DNA of 5,600 bases, taken from assembly GCA_002423075.1 (NCBI GenBank), contig DIUS01000150.1, positions 25,841 to 31,440 on the forward strand, in the 5' to 3' direction. Made by a program: the position numbers and the translations under genes. The notes under the pieces were generated by a model. That model had not been told where the DNA came from. It worked only from the letters and a program-made list of their open reading frames with translations, and made no database searches. Below are positions 1 through 3,930 of this stretch, one piece after another; the stretch's first letter is position 1, and each line of letters starts with the position of its first letter. Origin of the DNA: Microbacteriaceae bacterium UBA6152 (lineage in GTDB: Bacteria > Actinomycetota > Actinomycetes > Actinomycetales > Microbacteriaceae).

Positions 1-1
1 C

Positions 2-49
2 GATCTGAACCGCATTCTCGGCGAGCTCGGCGACGACGGCTTCCGCTAG
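2..49 (+). CDS. parB: C-terminal end of a plus-strand gene, probably chromosome-partitioning protein ParB (partial)
   Basis: Frame 2 is open from the left edge and ends in TAG at 47-49, giving the tail DLNRILGELGDDGFR. Fifteen residues cannot identify a family alone. The call rests on synteny: in actinobacteria the murJ-trxB-trxA block converges on parB and parA near the replication origin, and a short helical acidic/leucine tail fits a ParB C-terminal dimerisation domain. If right, the protein binds parS sites, loads SMC and partitions the origin. The stop shares the tetranucleotide CTAG with the stop of the convergent ddl. That the frame is coding is likely; the ParB identity is inference. 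Confidence 0.5.
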   Translation, partial: DLNRILGELGDDGFR

Positions 50-1017
50 GCGCGAGCTTCGCGCCACGCCGTCTGCGCGAGTTCGGCGTAGACCCAGCCG
101 ACGTCGTGCCCCGCCGCCTCGAGGGCGAGTGCGAAGGTCGAGGTCTCGGTGAGTCCTGGCATGACGCTGGCCTCGAGAAACCACGGTGTGCCGGCGCCGT
201 CGATGATGAGGTCGATGCGGCTGATGTGCCGCAGCCCGAGCGCGCGATGGGCCGAGAGAGCCACCTCGGTCGCGCGGGTAGCCGTCGACTCGTCGATGCG
301 CGCCGGAGCGTAGAAACGGGTCTCCCCCGCGTTGTAGCGCGCCTCGAAGCCGTACACGCCCGACAACGGCTCGATCTCGACGGGCGGCAAGGCGACCGGA
401 CCAGCACCGGTGTCGATGATGCCGATCGCGACCTCGATGCCCGTGATGCGCTGCTCGATGAGCGCGACGTCGCAGTAGGTATAGGCGAGCACCATCGCGC
501 GACGCAGCTCGTCGTCTGTGCTCACGAGGCTCACGCCCTGCGCCGAGCCGCCCTGGGCGGGCTTCACGGCGACAGGGGGCGGTAGCTCGTGCTGCACGAC
601 CGCGAGCACGCTCTCAGCGCCGAGCTCGCGGAACGCGTCGCGGGTCAGGGCGATCGAGTGCGGCGTCGGCACGCCCGCACGCTCGATGAGCGTCTTGGCC
701 CGCGGTTTGTCCCAGGCGAGGCGCGTCGCGCTCGCCGACGAACCCACGTAGGGAATTCCGAGAAACTCGAGCAGGCTGCGTAGCGCGCCGTCTTCGCCGC
801 TCGCGCCGTGCAACGTGGGCCAGATCACGTCGGGGCGCTCGACGAGCAGGGCGGGCAGCAGGGTGGCATCGGGGTCGCGTAGCTCGACCTGCAACCCGTG
901 TGCGGCCAGACCGTCAGCGACCCTGCGACCCGACTTGAGCGAGATGTCGCGTTCGTGCGAGATGCCGCCGGCGAGAACGAGAACGCGCTGAGCGGGGGCG
1001 GAAGCTGAATCGGTCAT
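46..1017 (-). CDS. ddl: D-alanine--D-alanine ligase-like ATP-grasp protein, atypical active site
   Basis: The 323-residue protein has the Ddl layout and usual length. Ddl joins two D-alanines with ATP in the cytoplasm for the peptidoglycan stem. Visible are the N-terminal glycine loop GGISHERDISLKSG (17-30, Glu22 matching E. coli DdlB Glu15), HGASGEDG (70-77), DK (103-104), the ATP-binding Lys152 with GGS (156-158), an omega-loop Arg227-Tyr228, Arg267 and Asp269, and Glu282 with PGLTETS (287-293). The omega-loop Tyr matches D-Ala-D-Ala rather than D-Ala-D-lactate enzymes. By hand alignment, DdlB Asn272 (a Mg2+ ligand) is Ser284, Ser151 is Ala159 and Lys215 is Arg227. The ATG at 1017 lies 5 bp after the aminotransferase stop and has no clear Shine-Dalgarno, which suggests translational coupling. 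It may be a second Ddl or a ligase with another substrate. Confidence 0.88.
   Translation of the reverse strand: MTDSASAPAQRVLVLAGGISHERDISLKSGRRVADGLAAHGLQVELRDPDATLLPALLVERPDVIWPTLHGASGEDGALRSLLEFLGIPYVGSSASATRLAWDKPRAKTLIERAGVPTPHSIALTRDAFRELGAESVLAVVQHELPPPVAVKPAQGGSAQGVSLVSTDDELRRAMVLAYTYCDVALIEQRITGIEVAIGIIDTGAGPVALPPVEIEPLSGVYGFEARYNAGETRFYAPARIDESTATRATEVALSAHRALGLRHISRIDLIIDGAGTPWFLEASVMPGLTETSTFALALEAAGHDVGWVYAELAQTAWREARA
49..65. repeat. Perfect hairpin at the convergent parB/ddl stop codons
   Basis: GGCGCGA (49-55) and TCGCGCC (59-65) form a perfect 7-bp stem with a 3-nt loop, starting on the last base of the plus-strand TAG and lying in the last codons of ddl. It would form in either transcript. 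There is no T-run after it on either side, so it is not a textbook intrinsic terminator, but its place suggests a bidirectional 3'-end structure. Confidence 0.5.
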
Positions 1018-1022
1018 CGTCG

Positions 1023-2333
1023 CTACGACACGTTCGGGGGCGGGCTCGCGACGTGCGGGTCGTAGCGCACTGCCTCAATCGGTCCGGTGGGTGCGAAGGT
1101 CTGCAGCAGCTCTTGCTCAGACCGCACGACGGTCGACAGGCGACGGATGCCCTCGCGCACTTCGGCGGGCGGCGGGTAGCAGAATGCGAGCCGCAGGTGG
1201 CCGCGGCCCGAGCCGTCGGCGAAGAAGGCGGTGCCCGGCGTGTACGCCACGAGCTCTTTCACCGCTCGCGGCAGCATGTCTTTCGAGTCGAGACCCTCGC
1301 CGAGTGTCAGCCAGACGTAGAACCCCCCGTTCGGCGCGGTCCACGTGAGATCGGGGAGGTGGTGCTCGAGGGCGTCGATCATCGCGTCGCGCCGCTCGCG
1401 GTAGAGCTCGCGGAAGACGTCGATCTGCCCCTGCCAGTTGGCCTGGTCGAGGTAGTCGCTGATGACCATCTGGTTGAGCGACGAGGGGCTGAGGATGGCC
1501 GACTCGGCCGCAAGCACGAGCTTTTCGCGGATGGCATGCGGCGCGAGGGCCCAGCCGACGCGGAAGCCCGGGGCGAGCGTCTTCGAGAAAGACCCCAGGT
1601 AGACGATGCCGTCGCTCTCGACCGAGCGCATGGCCGCGGGAGCGGGGCGATCAAACCAAAGCAACCCGTAAGGGTTGTCTTCGAGGATGAGAATCCCCTC
1701 CGACCGGGCGATGTCGATGATCTGGAGGCGCCGCTCGCTGCTGAGCGTCACCCCTGCAGGGTTGTGGAAGTTCGGGATGAGGTAGAGCAGCTTGATGCTG
1801 CGTCCCTCGGTCTTGAGGCTCTGGATGCGCTCGCTGAGCGCGGCGGGAATCATGCCGTCTGCATCCATCGGAATGTGCGCGACCGCCGCTTGATACGACC
1901 GGAAGATGCCCATGGCGCCGACGTACGAGGGCGACTCGGCGAGCACGACGTCACCTGGGTCGAGGAAGAGCTTCGCGACGAGGTCGAGCGCCTGCTGCGA
2001 GCCGGTCGTGACGACCACGTCGTCGACGCCGGCGCGAATGCCCTCGAGCGCCATGATCTCGAGAATGTGCTCGCGCAGCTCGGGCGTGCCCTGCCCCGAG
2101 CCGTACTGCAGCGCGGCCGAGCCCCGGTCGCGCATGACGCGCTGCATCGACTCAGTGATGGTGTCGTGCGGCAAAGCCGAGACGGCGGGCATGCCGCCGG
2201 CGAGCGAGACGACCTCGGGGCGCGAAGCAACGGCGAACAGCGCGCGCACTTCTGAGGCGCTCAGCCCCGAGGTGCGGTCGGCGTAGTGGCCGTACCAGGG
2301 GTCGAGGTTGGTGCCCTCGCGCGAGATCGTCAT
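1023..2333 (-). CDS. PLP-dependent aminotransferase, fold type I (LysN / 2-aminoadipate aminotransferase-like)
   Basis: This 436-residue cytosolic enzyme moves an amino group between an amino acid and a 2-oxo acid. Motifs in order: SLAGGMP (43-49), GSQQALD (111-117, PLP phosphate loop), SPSY (134-137), PNFHNPAG with Asn191, EDNPYG with Asp219 (pairs with the pyridine nitrogen), SFSKTLAPGFRVGW with Schiff-base Lys251, and HLRLAF with Arg381 for the substrate carboxylate. All key residues are intact. The set matches the class I/II group containing LysN and kynurenine/aromatic aminotransferases, so substrate cannot be assigned. I chose the ATG at 2333 (MTISREGTNLDPW) because family similarity begins there; an in-frame GTG at 2381 would add 16 low-complexity residues and lies inside a hairpin. 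The Shine-Dalgarno is weak. It is the first gene of a pair with ddl. Confidence 0.92.
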   Translation of the reverse strand: MTISREGTNLDPWYGHYADRTSGLSASEVRALFAVASRPEVVSLAGGMPAVSALPHDTITESMQRVMRDRGSAALQYGSGQGTPELREHILEIMALEGIRAGVDDVVVTTGSQQALDLVAKLFLDPGDVVLAESPSYVGAMGIFRSYQAAVAHIPMDADGMIPAALSERIQSLKTEGRSIKLLYLIPNFHNPAGVTLSSERRLQIIDIARSEGILILEDNPYGLLWFDRPAPAAMRSVESDGIVYLGSFSKTLAPGFRVGWALAPHAIREKLVLAAESAILSPSSLNQMVISDYLDQANWQGQIDVFRELYRERRDAMIDALEHHLPDLTWTAPNGGFYVWLTLGEGLDSKDMLPRAVKELVAYTPGTAFFADGSGRGHLRLAFCYPPPAEVREGIRRLSTVVRSEQELLQTFAPTGPIEAVRYDPHVASPPPNVS

Positions 2334-2357
2334 GCTCGTCGTTTCTGATCGCCTCGA

Positions 2358-2378
2358 CGCGCCAGAAGACCTGGCGCG
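2358..2378 (-). repeat. Perfect 8-bp inverted repeat in the aminotransferase leader (hairpin 2)
   Basis: CGCGCCAG at 2358-2365 and CTGGCGCG at 2371-2378 are perfect inverted copies around a 5-nt loop. On the minus-strand transcript the hairpin ends 24 nt before the ATG at 2333. No U-rich run follows, so it is not a standard intrinsic terminator. It shares its last two bases with the neighbouring hairpin at 2377-2399. It could be an operator or an mRNA structure; function is unknown. Confidence 0.6.
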
Positions 2379-2399
2379 CACTGCCGGAGCAGCAGTGCG
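2377..2399 (-). repeat. Perfect 8-bp inverted repeat in the aminotransferase leader (hairpin 1)
   Basis: CGCACTGC at 2377-2384 and GCAGTGCG at 2392-2399 are perfect inverted copies around a 7-nt loop. A weak sigma-A-like -10 hexamer, TATTCT (2409-2404, minus strand), lies just upstream, but I see no good -35 at the right spacing. If that promoter is real, this hairpin would sit at the very 5' end of the aminotransferase-ddl mRNA. The alternative GTG start at 2381 falls inside one arm. Confidence 0.6.
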
Positions 2400-2420
2400 T
2401 TCCAGAATACGGGTCGACCG

Positions 2421-2455
2421 AAGAAAACCCGCCCTCGCGAACGGGGACGGGCTTC
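2421..2455 (-). terminator. Intrinsic terminator of the trxB-trxA transcript with UUCG loop
   Basis: On the minus strand CCCGTCCCCG (2451-2442) pairs with CGAGGGCGGG (2437-2428) across a UUCG tetraloop (2441-2438). This gives a 10-position stem with one G-U pair and one C-A mismatch. TTTTCTT (2427-2421) follows directly. The stem starts 40 nt past the trxA stop. GC stem, stable loop and U-tract in that order make this a good rho-independent terminator, separating trxBA from the aminotransferase-ddl pair. Confidence 0.82.
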
Positions 2456-2475
2456 TTGCCGTGCCAGGTCGGCAA
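2456..2475 (-). repeat. Inverted repeat between the trxA stop and its terminator
   Basis: TTGCCG at 2456-2461 and CGGCAA at 2470-2475 are perfect inverted copies with an 8-nt loop. It lies 16 nt after the trxA stop and 4 nt before the terminator stem. It may protect the trxA mRNA 3' end or be chance; there is no U-tract of its own. Confidence 0.45.
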
Positions 2476-2491
2476 CCCGATGACGAGTGAT

Positions 2492-2815
2492 CTACGCCAG
2501 GAACTCGGCCAGGTCGGCCTCGAGCGCCGGCTTGGGCTTCGCGCCGATGACGGTCTTGACGACCTCGCCGCCGCGGAAGACCTTCATGGCGGGAATAGAC
2601 GTGATCTGGTACTTCATCGCCGTCGCCGGGTTGTCGTCGACGTTGAGTTTGACGATCTCGATCTTGTCATTGTTCTCTGACGCGATCGCGTCGAGAATCG
2701 GCGAGACGGCGCGGCACGGGCCGCACCACTCTGCCCAGAAGTCGACCATGATCGTCTTCTCGCTCTGCAGCACCTCGCTGTCGAAGGTGGCATCGGTGAC
2801 ATCGCGCGTGGACAT
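2492..2815 (-). CDS. trxA: Thioredoxin
   Basis: The 107-residue protein has the normal size of a one-domain thioredoxin, the cytoplasmic dithiol donor for ribonucleotide reductase, peroxiredoxins and other disulfide-forming enzymes. The active site WCGPC is at residues 30-34, preceded by the usual VDFWAE strand; the cis-proline is Pro75 in SIPAMKVF, followed by the GG turn (82-83). All functional residues are intact. The reading frame stays open upstream to 2986, but that stretch lies inside trxB and looks nothing like thioredoxin; the ATG at 2815 has a strong AAAGGGGA 5 nt upstream and gives the family N-terminus. It sits 31 bp after trxB, its own reductase, so the two form an operon, ended by the terminator at 2421-2455. 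Confidence 0.97.
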   Translation of the reverse strand: MSTRDVTDATFDSEVLQSEKTIMVDFWAEWCGPCRAVSPILDAIASENNDKIEIVKLNVDDNPATAMKYQITSIPAMKVFRGGEVVKTVIGAKPKPALEADLAEFLA

Positions 2816-2820
2816 GTGGG

Positions 2821-2829
2821 TCCCCTTTC
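2821..2829 (-). promoter_or_regulatory. Shine-Dalgarno deciding the trxA start
   Basis: Minus-strand GAAAGGGGA (2829-2821) lies 5 nt before the ATG at 2815. It is the only good ribosome binding site near this frame and supports the 107-residue product over the longer open frame. It sits in the 31-bp gap after the trxB stop. Confidence 0.8.
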
Positions 2830-2846
2830 GGTGGGTGGTCGGTGGT

Positions 2847-3800
2847 TCAGACGGTCGCTGCCGTGCGGCGCACGTCGTCGGCGATCGTTTCGAGGTAGTG
2901 CTGGGCATCGAGGGCGGCAACGGTGCCGCTTCCGGCGGCCGTGATGGCCTGCCGGTAGGTCGGGTCGACGACATCGCCCGCGGCAAACACGCCCGGAAGG
3001 CTCGTGCGCGATGACCGGCCTTCGACGGCGATGGTGCCCTGCTCGGTGAGGTCGAGCACGCCGTGCACGAGGTGCGTGCGCGGGTCGGCGCCGATCGCGA
3101 TGAACAGGCCTTGCAGGTCGAGCGTCGATTCCTCGCCCGTCACGGTGTCGACGAGGCCGACTCCCGTGACCAGGTCGGTGCCAAAGATGCGGTCGACGCG
3201 AGAGTTGAAGACGAACTCGATCTTTGGGTCGTTCGAGGCGCGGTCGACCATCGCGGCCGAAGCGCGCAGGGTCTCGCTGCGGTGAATGACGTAGACCTTG
3301 TCGGCGAAGCGGGTGAGAAAGGTCGCTTCTTCCATGGCCGAGTCACCACCGCCGACGACCGCGACGGTCTTCTGCCGGAAGAACGCGCCGTCGCACGTGG
3401 CGCACCACGAGACGCCGTAGCCGCTCAATCGCTCTTCGTCGGGCAGGCCGAGCTTGCGGTATGCCGAACCGGTCGCGTAGATGATCGCGTGGGCCTCGTG
3501 GCGGTCTCCGTTGCCGAGCGTGACAGCCTTGACGGGCCCGTCGAGCTCGAGTGAGACGACGTCGTCGTAGACGATCTCGGCCCCGAACTTCTCGGCCTGT
3601 TGCTGCATGCGCGTCATGAGGTCGGGACCCATGATGCCCTCGGGAAAGCCGGGGAAGTTCTCGACGTCGGTCGTCTTCATGAGCTCGCCGCCGAACTCGA
3701 CCGAGCTCGCGATGACGAGCGGCTCGAGGTTCGCGCGCCCGGCGTAGATCGCCGCGGTATACCCCGCAGGGCCTGAGCCGATGATGATGATGTGTCGCAT
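2847..3800 (-). CDS. trxB: Thioredoxin-disulfide reductase (NADPH, FAD)
   Basis: This 317-residue cytoplasmic flavoprotein of the low-molecular-weight TrxR type passes electrons from NADPH through FAD and a redox disulfide to thioredoxin. Motifs: FAD-binding GSGPAG (8-13), the CATC redox pair Cys133/Cys136 in SWCATCDGAFF, NADPH-binding GGGDSA (150-155), and the second FAD motif GVFAAGDVVD (270-279) with RQAITAAGSG (283-292). Length and domain order are typical. The 2'-phosphate motif HRRxxxR reads HRSETLR (173-179), so the second Arg is Ser175. Codons 4-7 are four tandem ATC (Ile). The ATG at 3800 has GAGGGG 4 nt upstream (3810-3805). It is first in the trxB-trxA operon and preceded by an ECF-sigma-type promoter, so disulfide-stress induction is likely. 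Confidence 0.97.
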   Translation of the reverse strand: MRHIIIIGSGPAGYTAAIYAGRANLEPLVIASSVEFGGELMKTTDVENFPGFPEGIMGPDLMTRMQQQAEKFGAEIVYDDVVSLELDGPVKAVTLGNGDRHEAHAIIYATGSAYRKLGLPDEERLSGYGVSWCATCDGAFFRQKTVAVVGGGDSAMEEATFLTRFADKVYVIHRSETLRASAAMVDRASNDPKIEFVFNSRVDRIFGTDLVTGVGLVDTVTGEESTLDLQGLFIAIGADPRTHLVHGVLDLTEQGTIAVEGRSSRTSLPGVFAAGDVVDPTYRQAITAAGSGTVAALDAQHYLETIADDVRRTAATV

Positions 3801-3837
3801 GGTTCCCCTCGCGGTCGTGCCGGTGCCCGACGGGCGC

Positions 3838-3854
3838 GTCGCTCGAACAGCGAC
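3838..3854 (-). repeat. Stem-loop at the predicted 5' end of the trxB mRNA
   Basis: GTCGCT (3838-3843) and AGCGAC (3849-3854) form a perfect 6-bp stem with a 5-nt loop, GUUCG in the minus-strand RNA. It begins about 10 nt past the -10 element of the proposed promoter, so the trxB transcript would start within a few bases of it. A 5' stem-loop can slow mRNA decay; that role here is inference. Confidence 0.45.
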
Positions 3855-3863
3855 AGCAGTGAC

Positions 3864-3889
3864 AACTCAGTGTAGGTCGGCCGTATTCC
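3864..3889 (-). promoter_or_regulatory. SigR/SigH-type ECF sigma promoter of trxB-trxA
   Basis: On the minus strand GGAAT (3889-3885) is followed after exactly 18 nt by GTT (3866-3864), then G. This matches the GGAAT-N18-GTT consensus of Streptomyces coelicolor SigR and the similar mycobacterial SigH consensus. In both groups trxB-trxA operons are known targets of these disulfide-stress sigma factors. The expected transcript start near 3857 leaves a leader of roughly 55 nt before the trxB ATG. No convincing sigma-A -35/-10 pair is seen here, only a TACACT (3874-3869) lacking a partner. Position, spacing and known target identity all agree. Confidence 0.72.
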
Positions 3890-3893
3890 GACC
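3875..3893. repeat. Inverted repeat enclosing the -35 element of the trxB promoter
   Basis: GGTCGG (3875-3880) and CCGACC (3888-3893) are perfect inverted copies with a 7-nt centre; the -35 box at 3885-3889 overlaps one arm. No U-tract follows in the murJ direction, so it is a poor terminator. It may be an operator or a chance dyad in GC-rich sequence. Confidence 0.4.
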
Positions 3894-3930
3894 CGCGGGC
3901 TCGAGCGGGGGCGATTCAGCGGCTGTTCAC

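Noticed and set aside
1337..1352. CACGTG-centred site as a parS candidate near parB
   Set aside because: Only about 10 of 16 positions match the parS consensus and it lies in coding sequence; a second CACGTG at 3394-3399 matches no better.
1053..2255. 400-codon open frame on the plus strand
   Set aside because: It lies wholly antisense to the aminotransferase, is rich in Arg, Glu, Asp and Val as expected of a mirrored high-GC gene, and shows no domain.
2334..2381. Longer aminotransferase starting at GTG 2381
   Set aside because: The extra 16 residues are Arg/Ser-rich without family similarity, and the codon sits inside a hairpin arm with no Shine-Dalgarno.
2404..2409. TATTCT as the -10 box of an aminotransferase promoter
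   Set aside because: Four of six bases match but no -35 hexamer is visible at 16-18 nt upstream, so it is mentioned only as a possibility and not listed as a feature.
2816..2986. N-terminal extension of thioredoxin to 2986
   Set aside because: The extension runs inside trxB in another frame, is Pro/Ser/Arg-rich, and a strong ribosome binding site precedes the ATG at 2815.
3892..3909. Possible murJ terminator (CCCGC/GCGGG stem)
   Set aside because: The stem is only 5 bp, overlaps the promoter dyad and has no U-tract after it.
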